Below are positions 27,979 through 36,866 of a stretch of DNA of 64,000 nt, piece after piece. The translations under genes and the position numbers were made by a program. Within the stretch, counting starts at the first letter, position 1; each line of letters opens with the position of its first letter. The DNA is taken from contig CAVTFT010000015.1 in NCBI GenBank assembly GCA_963734085.1, forward strand, positions 77,028-141,027, read 5' to 3'. This DNA comes from CAIWHR01 sp963734085 (lineage in GTDB: Bacteria; Pseudomonadota; Gammaproteobacteria; Burkholderiales; Casimicrobiaceae). Under the pieces are notes generated by a model. That model saw only the letters and a program-made list of their open reading frames with translations, was not told the DNA's origin and did not search any database.

Positions 27979-29046
27979 ATGCCGGTCACGGTAGCCGTCG
28001 ATGCGATGGGGGGCGACCACGGTCCCGCCGTCACAGTGCCCGCGGCGCTCCGCTTCCTCGAGGAAACGCCCGACGCGCGAATCATCGCGGTCGGCCTCGA
28101 GGCGCCGATCAAGGCGGCGCTCGCGAAGCAGAAGTCTTCGGCTTCTGCACGCCTCGTGATTCACGCTGCGAGCGAGGTGGTCGAGATGCAGGAGCCGCCC
28201 GCCGACGCGCTGCGCAAGAAAAAGGATTCGTCGATGCGCGTCGCGATCAATCTCGTCAAGGACGGGACGGCGCAGGCGTGCGTCTCGGCTGGCAACACCG
28301 GGGCTCTGATGGCGATCTCGCGGTTCGTGCTGAAGACGTTGCCGGGAATCGATCGGCCGGCGATCGCTTCGCAGCTGCCGACGCGGACAGGCACCACGAC
28401 GATGCTCGACCTCGGCGCCAACGTCAATTGCACGCCGGAGCAGCTGGTCCAGTTCGCCGTGATGGGAACGGCGCTTGCGGCGGCCGTCGAAGGCGTCGAG
28501 CGCCCCACGGTGGGCCTGCTCAATATCGGCGAGGAAGACATCAAGGGCAACGACGTCGTCAAGGCCACGGCGGAGCTTCTCAAGGGGTCGGACCTCAATT
28601 TCTTCGGCAACGTCGAGGGCACGGACATCTACAAGGGGACCACCGACGTCGTCGTTTGCGACGGCTTTGTCGGCAACGTTGCGCTCAAGGTCACCGAAGG
28701 CGTCGTGACGATGCTCTACGATTTCCTGAAGGCCGAATTCACTCGCAATCCGATGACCCGCCTCGCGGCGCTCGTCGCGTACCCGGTGCTCATGGCGTTC
28801 AAGCGCAAGGTCGATCCGCGCCGCTACAACGGTGCGACGCTGATCGGGCTGATGGGCGTCGTCGTCAAGAGCCATGGCGGCGCCGACGTACTCGCGTTCA
28901 AGCACGCGATTGCCAAGGCCCACGCTGAAGTCGCGCACGGCGTACAGGACCGGATCGCCCAGCGAATGGCCGCGATGCCATCGCGGAAAGCGCCGGCACG
29001 ACTTGATGGCGAGTCGACACCCGCGGCCGCGGTTCCCGATGCATAG
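27979..29046 (+). CDS. plsX: Phosphate acyltransferase PlsX
   Basis: This ~355-aa enzyme converts acyl-ACP to acyl-phosphate for phospholipid synthesis. Key text includes VAVDAMGGDHGP at the N-terminus, VSAGNTGALMAISRFVLKTL and VVVCDGFVGNVALKVTEG. The ATG at 27979 is preferred over a GTG 33 nt upstream because it gives the standard N-terminus. Its 3' end overlaps the fabH start by 8 bp. Confidence 0.95.
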   Translation: MPVTVAVDAMGGDHGPAVTVPAALRFLEETPDARIIAVGLEAPIKAALAKQKSSASARLVIHAASEVVEMQEPPADALRKKKDSSMRVAINLVKDGTAQACVSAGNTGALMAISRFVLKTLPGIDRPAIASQLPTRTGTTTMLDLGANVNCTPEQLVQFAVMGTALAAAVEGVERPTVGLLNIGEEDIKGNDVVKATAELLKGSDLNFFGNVEGTDIYKGTTDVVVCDGFVGNVALKVTEGVVTMLYDFLKAEFTRNPMTRLAALVAYPVLMAFKRKVDPRRYNGATLIGLMGVVVKSHGGADVLAFKHAIAKAHAEVAHGVQDRIAQRMAAMPSRKAPARLDGESTPAAAVPDA

Positions 29047-29995
29047 CCGGATTGTGGGGACCGGCAGCTACCTGCCTGCGCACATCCTCACCAATCACGA
29101 TCTCGCCAAACGGGTCGACACGAGCGACGCGTGGATCCGCGCGCGCACGGGGATTCGCGAGCGCCGGATCGCCGCGCCGGCCGAGCAGACGAGCGACCTG
29201 TCGGAACATGCGGCGCGCGCGGCGCTCGCGGCCGCGGGCATCGCACCGGCAGAGGTCGATCTCATCGTCGTCGCGACGACGACGCCCGACATGGTGTTTC
29301 CCTCCACGGCATGCATCCTGCAGGCGAAGCTCGGCGCCAAAGGCGGGCCCGCGTTCGACGTCCAGGCGGTGTGCAGCGGTTTCGTCTACGCGCTCGCCGT
29401 CGCCGACCGGATGGTCGCCTCGGGCATGGCGCGCAATGCACTCGTCGCCGGCGCCGAGATCTATTCGCGAATCCTCGACTGGAACGATCGCGGCACCTGC
29501 GTGCTGTTCGGCGATGGCGCGGGCGCCGTCGTGCTGGTTCCCTCGCGCGTCCCCGGAATCCTGTCGGCGCATTTGCACGCGGACGGGAGCTACCGCGAAC
29601 TTCTTTGCGTGCCCGGGACGCTGGCCGAAGGCAGCGTCACCGGCTCGCCGTTCGTGAAGATGAATGGCGGCGCCGTATTCAAGTTCGCCGTTCGCGTGCT
29701 GGCCGAAGTCGCGCACGAAGCGCTCGCGGCCAACCGTGTCGGTCCCGACGCCATCGACTGGCTGATCCCGCACCAGGCCAATATCCGGATCATCGACGCG
29801 ACGGCGAAAAAACTAGGCGTGCCGATGGAGAAGGTCGTGACGACGGTCGAGCGCCACGCGAACACGTCGGCCGCCTCGATACCGCTTGCGCTCGACGAAG
29901 CGGTGCGCGACGGCCGCATCACCGAGGGCGAGCGCGTGCTGCTGCTCGGTGTGGGTGGCGGGTTCACGTGGGGCGCGGTGTTCCTGAACTGGTGA
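29039..29995 (+). CDS. fabH: Beta-ketoacyl-ACP synthase III
   Basis: This 318-aa enzyme condenses acetyl-CoA with malonyl-ACP to start fatty-acid synthesis. The catalytic triad is Cys112 (VCSGF), His245 (PHQANIR) and Asn275 (RHANTSAAS), exactly as in the family. The start ATGCATAG overlaps the plsX stop; the end shares one base with the fabD ATG. Confidence 0.97.
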   Translation: MHSRIVGTGSYLPAHILTNHDLAKRVDTSDAWIRARTGIRERRIAAPAEQTSDLSEHAARAALAAAGIAPAEVDLIVVATTTPDMVFPSTACILQAKLGAKGGPAFDVQAVCSGFVYALAVADRMVASGMARNALVAGAEIYSRILDWNDRGTCVLFGDGAGAVVLVPSRVPGILSAHLHADGSYRELLCVPGTLAEGSVTGSPFVKMNGGAVFKFAVRVLAEVAHEALAANRVGPDAIDWLIPHQANIRIIDATAKKLGVPMEKVVTTVERHANTSAASIPLALDEAVRDGRITEGERVLLLGVGGGFTWGAVFLNW

Positions 29996-30942
29996 TGCAG
30001 GAGCGGCAATTGAAACTCGCGTTCGTCTTTCCGGGGCAGGGGTCGCAATCGGTCGGGATGATGGCCGGATTCGACGAGCATCCGATCGTTCGCGCGACCT
30101 TCACCGAAGGGTCGGAGGTGCTCGGCGACGATCTGTGGACGCTCGTGAGCGATGGGCCCGAGGACCACCTGAATCGCACCGTCAATACACAGCCGGTGAT
30201 GTTGACGGCCGGGATTGCGGTCTGGCGCGCCTGGCAGGCAGCAGGTGGCGCGGCGCCGGCGATTGTCGCAGGCCACAGCCTCGGCGAATACTCGGCGCTC
30301 GTCGCGGCGGGGGCGCTGGCGTTCAGGGACGCCGTGCCGCTCGTGCGCTTTCGCGCGCAGGCGATGCAGGATGCGGTGCCGGCCGGCGTCGGCGCGATGG
30401 CAGCGATCCTTGGCCTCGATGCGACGGCGGTATCCGCGATCTGCGCGGACTCGGCGCAGGGACAAGTGGTCGAGCCGGTCAACTTCAACACGCCGGAGCA
30501 GATCGTGATCGCCGGTCATCGCGAAGCGGTCGAGCGCGCCATTGCCGCAGCAACGGCGCGCGGCGCGAAGCGTGGAATCCTTCTTCCGGTTTCCGCGCCG
30601 TTCCACAGCTCGCTCATGAAACCTGCCGCCGAAAGACTCGCGGCAATGCTTGCCACCGTCACGCTGCAGTCGCCGGCAACGCCCGTGCTGCACAACGTCG
30701 ACGTCGAAGAAAAATCGACGCCCGAGGCGATTCGCGCCGCTCTCGCCCGGCAGGCGGCGAGCCCGGTGCGCTGGGTCGAGACGATCCAGGCGATGGGCGC
30801 GCGCGGCGTTACGCACGTGGTCGAGTGCGGGCCCGGGCGCGTGCTGACCGGAATGACCAAGCGGATCGACCGCGGACTCAGGAGTTTCGCGCTCGATGCC
30901 GGCGCCGACATCGAGATCACGCGCGCGGCGCTCGCGAGCTGA
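29995..30942 (+). CDS. fabD: Malonyl-CoA:ACP transacylase
   Basis: This 315-aa enzyme loads malonyl onto ACP. Nucleophile Ser95 is in GHSLGEYS, His204 in APFHSSLM, and the N-terminal FPGQGSQ is typical. Start and stop overlap its neighbours (TGATG at both ends), indicating a tightly coupled fabHDG operon. Confidence 0.97.
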   Translation: MQERQLKLAFVFPGQGSQSVGMMAGFDEHPIVRATFTEGSEVLGDDLWTLVSDGPEDHLNRTVNTQPVMLTAGIAVWRAWQAAGGAAPAIVAGHSLGEYSALVAAGALAFRDAVPLVRFRAQAMQDAVPAGVGAMAAILGLDATAVSAICADSAQGQVVEPVNFNTPEQIVIAGHREAVERAIAAATARGAKRGILLPVSAPFHSSLMKPAAERLAAMLATVTLQSPATPVLHNVDVEEKSTPEAIRAALARQAASPVRWVETIQAMGARGVTHVVECGPGRVLTGMTKRIDRGLRSFALDAGADIEITRAALAS

Positions 30943-30953
30943 TGGGAGCCTCA

Positions 30954-31706
30954 ATGGGGAACGCAAGTCTGGACGGACAAATTGCGCTCGTGACCGGTGC
31001 GACGCGCGGCATCGGACAGGCGATCGCCAAAGCGCTCGCGGCCGCGGGCGCGAAGGTGGTCGGCACCGCGACGACCGACGAAGGCGCCGCGAAAATCACT
31101 GCGTATCTGCACGAGATCGGCAACGCCGGGACCGGCATCCGGCTCGATGTCAGCGATGGCACCGCGGTCGAGGCCGCGCTCGCCGACATCGAGACGCGCT
31201 TCGGCGCGGTAACGATCCTCGTCAACAACGCGGGCATTACGCGCGACAACCTGCTGCTGCGGATGAAGGACGACGAGTGGGACGCGATCATGGCGACCAA
31301 CCTCAAGCCGACGTTTCGACTCGCGAAGGCGGTGCTCCGTGGAATGATGAAGGCACGCCACGGCCGGATCATCCAGATCGGCTCGGTCGTGGGCTCTTCG
31401 GGCAATCCGGGCCAGGCCAATTACGCGGCGGCCAAGGCCGCGTTGATCGGCTTCACCAAGTCGCTCGCGCAGGAAGTCGGCAGCCGCAACATCACCGTCA
31501 ACTGCGTCGCGCCGGGGTTCATCGACACCGACATGACAAAGGCGCTGGGGGACGCGCAGCGCGAAAAGTTGCTGGAGCGGATTCCGCTCGGACGGTTGGG
31601 ATCACCCGAGGACATCGCCGATGCCGTGGCGTTCCTCGCGTCGCCGCAGGCGGGCTACATCACCGGCGCGACGCTGCACGTCAACGGCGGAATGTACATG
31701 ACGTAA
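30954..31706 (+). CDS. fabG: 3-oxoacyl-ACP reductase
   Basis: This 250-aa SDR enzyme has the NADPH motif GATRGIG (15-21), NNAG (91-94), catalytic Ser144, Tyr157 and Lys161, and a C-terminal HVNGGMYM. An ATG at 30942 overlapping the fabD stop is in frame, but the ATG at 30954 has GGGAG five bases upstream and gives the family N-terminus. Confidence 0.96.
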   Translation: MGNASLDGQIALVTGATRGIGQAIAKALAAAGAKVVGTATTDEGAAKITAYLHEIGNAGTGIRLDVSDGTAVEAALADIETRFGAVTILVNNAGITRDNLLLRMKDDEWDAIMATNLKPTFRLAKAVLRGMMKARHGRIIQIGSVVGSSGNPGQANYAAAKAALIGFTKSLAQEVGSRNITVNCVAPGFIDTDMTKALGDAQREKLLERIPLGRLGSPEDIADAVAFLASPQAGYITGATLHVNGGMYMT

Positions 31707-31819
31707 GCGGAAATTGAGCGTCGATGCGAGCGGTACGACGCAATTCGGCCTGCGGGATGATCCGCTGGCGAGCCTCGGGGACCGTCCCCGGCAGCAGGTG
31801 GAGAGGGGTCGCCCGCTTC

Positions 31820-31828
31820 TGGTAAAAT
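31820..31828 (+). promoter_or_regulatory. Extended -10 element upstream of acpP
   Basis: TGGTAAAAT fits an extended -10 (TG-N-TAAAAT), 45 bp before the acpP start within the 166-bp fabG-acpP gap. There is no good -35. It would allow separate, high expression of ACP. Confidence 0.5.
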
Positions 31829-31872
31829 CCGTAGGTTTTGAATCTCACCATCCCCGTTTCGGGAGGAGACGC

Positions 31873-32112
31873 ATGGAAAACGTTGAACAACGGGTCAAGA
31901 AGATCGTCGCCGAGCAACTCGGCGTTGCCGAGGCCGAAATCAAGAACGAATCGTCGTTCGTCGACGACCTGGGTGCCGACTCGCTCGACACCGTCGAGCT
32001 CGTGATGGCGCTCGAAGAGGAGTTCGAGACCGAGATTCCCGACGAGGAGGCCGAGAAGATCACGACGGTGCAGCAGGCGATCGACTACATCGCTTCGCAC
32101 GTCAAGAAATAA
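31873..32112 (+). CDS. acpP: Acyl carrier protein
   Basis: This 79-aa acidic protein carries 4'-phosphopantetheine on Ser37 in the DSLDTVELVM motif. The sequence VDDLGADSLD is diagnostic. A strong GGAGGAG precedes the ATG, suiting its abundance. It lies between fabG and fabF as usual. Confidence 0.98.
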   Translation: MENVEQRVKKIVAEQLGVAEAEIKNESSFVDDLGADSLDTVELVMALEEEFETEIPDEEAEKITTVQQAIDYIASHVKK

Positions 32113-32286
32113 AGGGCCGTGCGGCGGGCGCCGGGACCGGCGCTCGATGTGTGCCGCCGGCAGTCGCAACGCGCCGCGCCTGACGCGGCGGCGCCCCGAG
32201 AGGCGGCCCCCCACGGTCCCGGCCGTTCCGCCGATTCCTTCCCGAGTCCCGCATTTCGACATGACCACAGCAGGGCCGCCCCAAGA

Positions 32287-33528
32287 ATGAGCCGTCGCCG
32301 CGTCGTCGTCACCGGATTGGGGATCGTTTCGCCGGTCGGCATCGGCGTCGCCGCCGCGTGGGATGCGATCCTGCATGCGCGCTCCGGTGTCGGCCCCATC
32401 ACGCGCTTCGACGCGTCGTCGTTCCCGACAAGGATCGCGGCGGAGGTCAAGCATTTCGATGTCGGCGCGCACCTGTCGGCCAAGGAAGCGCGGCGCTACG
32501 ACACCTTTATCCATTACGGGCTCGTCGCGACGACGGAGGCCGTGAAAGACGCCGGCCTCGAAGCGTATGCCGGCGACAAGGAGCGCGTCGGCGTCTGCAT
32601 CGGTTCGGGGATCGGCGGGCTGCCGCTGATCGAGTCGATGCAGATGGCGTTTCAGGACGGCGGCGTGCGCAAGATCTCGCCGTTCTTCGTGCCCGGCACG
32701 ATCATCAACATGGTGGCGGGCCTGGCGTCGATCCACTATGGCTTCCAAGGCCCCAACCTTGCGATCGTCAGCGCGTGCTCGACCGCGAACCACAGCATCG
32801 GCGACGCCGCGCGGCTGATCGAATACGGCGACGCCGACGTCATGGTCGCTGGCGGTACCGAGGCCACGGTGAGCGCGCTCGGCGTCGGCGGCTTCTGCGC
32901 GGCGCGCGCGCTGTCCACGCGCAACGACGATCCGGCCACCGCTTCGCGGCCGTGGGACACGGGTCGCGACGGCTTCGTGCTGGGGGAGGGCGCCGGCGTG
33001 CTCGTGCTCGAAGAATACGACCATGCGAAGGCGCGCGGCGCGCGCATCTACTGCGAGCTTGCCGGTTACGGGATGAGCGCCGACGCGCATCACATCACCG
33101 CACCGCCCGAGGATGGCCGCGGCGCTGCGCGCAGCATGACGAACGCGTTGAAGAACGCGCAGATGAACGCCCTCGAGATCGATTACATCAACGCGCACGG
33201 GACGTCGACGCCGCTGGGCGACCTCGCCGAGTGCATCGCCGTGAAGCGCGCGTTCGGCGATCGCGCAAAGGCGATCGCGGTCAGCTCGACCAAGTCGATG
33301 ACGGGACATCTGTTGGGCGCAGCCGGCGGTATCGAGGCCGTATTTACGGCGCTCGCGCTGCGCGACCAGATCGCGCCGCCGACGGCAAACCTGGTCGACC
33401 CTGATCCGCAGTGCGACCTCGATTTCGTCCCGCTCACCGCGCGGCCGATGAAGATTCGCGGCGCGTTGTCCAATTCGTTCGGCTTCGGCGGCACCAACGC
33501 GACACTCGCTTTCCGCGCGATCGGCTGA
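32287..33528 (+). CDS. fabF: Beta-ketoacyl-ACP synthase II
   Basis: This 413-aa elongating condensing enzyme has catalytic Cys164 (SACSTANH), His304 (NAHGTS) and His341 (TGHLLG). The active-site Gly-rich C-terminus NSFGFGGTNATL is intact. The 174-bp gap from acpP is longer than usual. It closes the fatty-acid operon and is followed directly by lysC instead of the usual downstream genes. Confidence 0.97.
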   Translation: MSRRRVVVTGLGIVSPVGIGVAAAWDAILHARSGVGPITRFDASSFPTRIAAEVKHFDVGAHLSAKEARRYDTFIHYGLVATTEAVKDAGLEAYAGDKERVGVCIGSGIGGLPLIESMQMAFQDGGVRKISPFFVPGTIINMVAGLASIHYGFQGPNLAIVSACSTANHSIGDAARLIEYGDADVMVAGGTEATVSALGVGGFCAARALSTRNDDPATASRPWDTGRDGFVLGEGAGVLVLEEYDHAKARGARIYCELAGYGMSADAHHITAPPEDGRGAARSMTNALKNAQMNALEIDYINAHGTSTPLGDLAECIAVKRAFGDRAKAIAVSSTKSMTGHLLGAAGGIEAVFTALALRDQIAPPTANLVDPDPQCDLDFVPLTARPMKIRGALSNSFGFGGTNATLAFRAIG

Positions 33529-33532
33529 ACGC

Positions 33533-33562
33533 TTGGCGCGCGCACCGCGCGTGCCGCATAAT
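33533..33562 (+). promoter_or_regulatory. Probable lysC promoter
   Basis: TTGGCG (33533-33538), an 18-bp spacer and CATAAT (33557-33562) lie immediately after fabF and 20 bp before the lysC ATG. Match quality is moderate. Confidence 0.5.
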
Positions 33563-33581
33563 CATTCGCGCATCATCGTCC

Positions 33582-34829
33582 ATGGCCCTGATCGTCCAGA
33601 AATACGGCGGCACCTCGGTCGGCAGCATCGACCGGATCAAGAACGTCGCCCGCCGCGTCGCCCGCTTTCATCGCGAAGGCCACCAGCTCGTCGTCGTGGT
33701 GTCGGCTATGGCGGGCGAGACCAATCGGTTGCTCGCACTCGCGAAGGAGCTGTCGCCCAACCCGGATCCGCGCGAGTTGGACGTGGTCGCCGCGACGGGC
33801 GAGCAGGTCACGATCGGGCTCCTCGCCATCGCCCTGCGCGAGATGGGCCTCAAGGCGCGGAGCTATACCGGTGGACAGGTGGGGATGCTCACGGACAATG
33901 CATTCACCAAAGCGCGCATCCTCTCGATCGACGAGGAACGGATGCGCGCCGATCTGACGGAAGGTACGATCGTCATCGTCGCGGGCTTCCAGGGGGTGGA
34001 CGCCGAGGGCAACATCACGACGCTCGGGCGCGGCGGCTCGGACACGTCGGGTGTGGCGCTCGCCGCGGCGCTGACCGCAGACGAATGCCAGATCTACACC
34101 GACGTCGACGGCGTCTACACCACAGATCCGCGAATCGTGCCCGAGGCGCGACGGCTCGACACCGTCACCTTCGAGGAAATGCTCGAAATGGCGAGCCTGG
34201 GCTCGAAGGTGCTGCAGATCCGCTCGGTCGAGTTCGCCGGCAAGTACAAGGTGAAGCTCCGCGTGCTGTCGTCGTTCGAGGACCCGGAGGCGACGTCGCC
34301 GGGCACGCTCATCACGTTCGAGGAAGACGAAGACATGGAACAGGCGATCATTTCCGGCATCGCGTTCACGCGCGACGAAGCCAAGATCTCGGTCATGGGT
34401 GTCGAGGACAAGCCGGGTGTCGCGCATGCGATCCTGGGTCCCATCGCCGATGCCAACATCGACGTTGACATGATCGTGCAGAACATCGGCGCGTCCGGCC
34501 ACACCGACTTCTCGTTCACCGTGAACCGGACCGAATACCAGAAGGCGCTCGACGTGCTCGCGCGCGAGCGCGGCAAGATCTTCAAGGCGCGCGAGATCAT
34601 CGGCGACAACCGGATCTGCAAGGTGTCGGTGGTCGGCATCGGCATGCGCTCGCATACCGGCATCGCGAGCAAGATGTTCCGCACGCTCGCCGACGAGGCG
34701 ATCAACATCCAGATGATCTCGACGTCCGAAATCAAGATCTCGGTCGTGATCGATGAAAAGTACCTCGAACTCGCCGTGCGCGTGCTGCATCGCGCGTTCG
34801 AGCTGGACAAGGCGCCGGAGGAAGCGTAG
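33582..34829 (+). CDS. lysC: Aspartate kinase
   Basis: This 415-aa cytosolic enzyme catalyses the first step of lysine, threonine and methionine synthesis. The N-terminal KYGGTS (7-12) and FQGVDAEGNITTLGRGGSDTS belong to the kinase domain. Two C-terminal ACT domains (about 265-410) provide feedback control, with VEDKPGVAHAILGPIADANI and VVGIGMRSHTGIASKMF. It is followed by tRNA-Ser(GCU), a neighbour often seen in betaproteobacteria (recalled). Confidence 0.96.
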   Translation: MALIVQKYGGTSVGSIDRIKNVARRVARFHREGHQLVVVVSAMAGETNRLLALAKELSPNPDPRELDVVAATGEQVTIGLLAIALREMGLKARSYTGGQVGMLTDNAFTKARILSIDEERMRADLTEGTIVIVAGFQGVDAEGNITTLGRGGSDTSGVALAAALTADECQIYTDVDGVYTTDPRIVPEARRLDTVTFEEMLEMASLGSKVLQIRSVEFAGKYKVKLRVLSSFEDPEATSPGTLITFEEDEDMEQAIISGIAFTRDEAKISVMGVEDKPGVAHAILGPIADANIDVDMIVQNIGASGHTDFSFTVNRTEYQKALDVLARERGKIFKAREIIGDNRICKVSVVGIGMRSHTGIASKMFRTLADEAINIQMISTSEIKISVVIDEKYLELAVRVLHRAFELDKAPEEA

Positions 34830-34854
34830 CGCGCGGTTTGCCGCCGTTGCGCGT

Positions 34855-34884
34855 TTGACCGGACACGTGCGCAACCTCTACAAT
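34855..34884 (+). promoter_or_regulatory. Promoter of tRNA-Ser
   Basis: TTGACC (34855-34860), an 18-bp spacer and TACAAT (34879-34884) end 12 bp before the mature tRNA 5' end, a good arrangement for a stable-RNA gene. Confidence 0.65.
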
Positions 34885-34896
34885 CACAGCCGTTCC

Positions 34897-34990
34897 GGAG
34901 ACGTGGCCGAGTGGTCGAAGGCACTCCCCTGCTAAGGGAGCATACGCCCAAAAAGGTGTATCCAGGGTTCGAATCCCTGCGTCTCCGCCA
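34897..34990 (+). tRNA. tRNA-Ser (anticodon GCU)
   Basis: The gene has an acceptor stem GGAGACG/CGTCTCC, anticodon stem-loop CTCCC-CTGCTAA-GGGAG with anticodon GCT at 34931-34933, a long class II variable arm, the T-loop GGTTCGAATCC, and an encoded GCCA 3' end. Confidence 0.97.
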
Positions 34991-35332
34991 TATCGCCATT
35001 TTCCGGTCCCGGCCAGTCCCATCCGATCCCGCCCGGCGCTTCGACATAAGGCAGCGCCGCAGGGTGTTCCTCAAAAGAAAATTCGCCCGACAGTCAGTCG
35101 GATTCGCGGCCGGTCGCGACCATTTGCGACCTTGAGCGCGGTCGTATGTTGGCCTAGTATGTTTTCGAGGGAGCGCGCCAGGCCGTATGTTCCGGGTGGC
35201 GCATCCCATGGTGGCAACAGAAAAATGCTGACGTTGCTGTTCCGCCGCTGCCGATAAACAGCGGCGCCGCAACCGCGCTGCCTCGTAACTAGGCTCGGGT
35301 CACCGCAAACCAGCGTTCAGAAGAAAACAACC
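34991..35332. other. Gene-free stretch after tRNA-Ser
   Basis: There is no convincing coding frame. Base composition becomes less GC-rich than the backbone toward the right. A GTATGTT word recurs twice (about 35,145-35,190). No duplicate of the tRNA-Ser 3' end was found to the right in this window, so an integration event here is not supported. Confidence 0.5.
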
Positions 35333-36010
35333 ATGAATCCGACCATATCAATCGTGAATCGTTCTCGAACTGTTTCTGACGCGGACGTGAAGCGCAACCT
35401 CCGCGCGCTACAGAAACAAATTACCAGAGACTTTGAACCAGCCTGGGGTTGGGGCGCAAACCTCAGATTCGAGGCGACGAAATTCGATATGAAAATGGTG
35501 GTTAGAGATCACAGCAAGGGCGGTGACCTTGGTTTTCACATCGAAGGCGGCAAACCGGTCGGTTACATCTATGCCAAAGACGACATAGAGGATGCGGGTG
35601 ATTACACTTCGACGCTCTCGCACGAACTCCTGGAGATGATCGCTGACCCTAACGTGAACCTCTACGCCAACGGCCCCTTCCGCTTCAAGGGCCGACGCAG
35701 AGTAGGATTCTTCGCTCTCGAGGTCTGCGATCCGGTCCAGGAAAACTACTACAAGATTGACGGCGTGAGGGTACAGGACTTTGTCCTGCCGGAATGGTTC
35801 GAGGAATACCATAAGAAAGGCAGCATGAAGATGGATCACATGGGCGTGCTTGACGCGCCATTCACGCTGGCTGAAGGCGGTTATGTTGATGTGTTCTCCA
35901 GAGGCAGATGGCACTCCCTGACGGGACCGAAGGCAATGCCCAAGCCTCAACGGCATCGATTGCTAACTAGAATGAGCGTGCTGCGAAATGCGGTCTTGCC
36001 TCCAGCATAG
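35333..36010 (+). CDS. Protein of unknown function with a HELLEM zincin-like motif
   Basis: I do not recognise a named family. The 225-aa product has no signal peptide or membrane helix. It contains SHELLEMIADPNVN (about 99-112) and later EVCDPVQENYY, a pattern reminiscent of zinc peptidases (HExxE with a downstream acidic/His region), but a complete HExxH is absent. Codon use is noticeably less GC-rich than that of the backbone genes, suggesting transfer. It sits alone, downstream of tRNA-Ser. Confidence 0.75.
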   Translation: MNPTISIVNRSRTVSDADVKRNLRALQKQITRDFEPAWGWGANLRFEATKFDMKMVVRDHSKGGDLGFHIEGGKPVGYIYAKDDIEDAGDYTSTLSHELLEMIADPNVNLYANGPFRFKGRRRVGFFALEVCDPVQENYYKIDGVRVQDFVLPEWFEEYHKKGSMKMDHMGVLDAPFTLAEGGYVDVFSRGRWHSLTGPKAMPKPQRHRLLTRMSVLRNAVLPPA

Positions 36011-36133
36011 CTCTGGAATTTCAATCGAGGCCAGCGCGGACACGAGACCGGGGGGGCACGAATCCGACTTCGACCCTCGCCGGCGGGACCCGCGGAGCGA
36101 CTTTCACTGTCGAGTTGGATGGATACACAGCGG

Positions 36134-36277
36134 CTATGTCGCCACCGTTGTGAAGGCCGGCTCCACGAAGTACTTCATCCCGCCGCTGCCCATCGTGCCG
36201 CACGCGGGCAGGCTGCCCACGGCGAACGCGAGGGCCATCGCTACGACCATCCTGAATCTGCGCCACATTCGACTCAT
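36134..36277 (-). CDS. Possible small lipoprotein (47 aa)
   Basis: The short frame begins with a basic stretch (MSRMWRRFR), a hydrophobic segment and a lipobox-like LPAC, then a short tail CGTMGSGGMKYFVEPAFTT. GGGGGTCGAG precedes the ATG. In the next frame the text continues plausibly (YPSNSTVKVAPRVPPARVEV), so it may be a frameshifted, longer lipoprotein. Confidence is limited by length. Confidence 0.45.
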   Translation of the reverse strand: MSRMWRRFRMVVAMALAFAVGSLPACGTMGSGGMKYFVEPAFTTVAT

Positions 36278-36430
36278 CTCGACCCCCGTTGCGGTCAGCC
36301 TGTCGTAACGAACGAACAATTCGTCGCTCGCGGTTATTCCTTGGGGTGCAGCGGGGCGCTGGCAATAACTCGCACGAGGTCCGGCCGCTGCATGCACAAA
36401 GAGCTGTTCAACGTTGGAGGAGACCACGTC

Positions 36431-36847
36431 ATGAGCAAGCTGACCATTGCGCTTTGCGCCTGCGCGTTCGCATTCGGCCCGGCGTCGGCGCAGGCCGACG
36501 ACAGCGACAAGAATCCGCCGGAAGAAAAGGCTGCCGCGAAAGGCGAGCCGGCGGCCAAGAAGGATTGGCCGACTAAGCGGGAAAAGCAGGAGGCGGCGGC
36601 AGCGGCGGCGCGCGAGCGCGCGGAACGTGCAGAGCCGAAGGAGCGGCCGTTGGTCAGCGACTTCGGCCCGCCCAGCGTGAACGCTTCCGATCCGTCCAAG
36701 GTGAAGCCGAAGCCATCGCCGGCGGAGAAGGAGAGGGAGAAAGAGAAGAAGGAGAGGGAGAAGGAGAAGGAGAAGGAGAAGAAGTCGACGCCAAGCGACT
36801 CCGCCTCGGCGCCGGCACGAGACCCAGCGCCGACCGGGAAGCAATGA
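36431..36847 (+). CDS. Secreted low-complexity Glu/Lys-rich protein
   Basis: This 138-aa protein has a signal peptide (MSKLTIALCACAFAFGPASAQA) and then an almost fully charged region ending in a run of EKE units encoded by a GA-rich tract (about 36,725-36,783). No domain is recognised. GGAGGAG stands 8 bp before the ATG, which argues for real translation. Such repeats are prone to length change. Confidence 0.7.
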   Translation: MSKLTIALCACAFAFGPASAQADDSDKNPPEEKAAAKGEPAAKKDWPTKREKQEAAAAAARERAERAEPKERPLVSDFGPPSVNASDPSKVKPKPSPAEKEREKEKKEREKEKEKEKKSTPSDSASAPARDPAPTGKQ

Positions 36848-36866
36848 GCTTCGAAGATCTCGTGCG

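Noticed and set aside
36725..36790. Repeated units that could suggest a CRISPR or tandem array
   Set aside because: This is a purine-rich simple repeat inside a coding frame (EKE codons). There are no spacers and no cas genes in the window.
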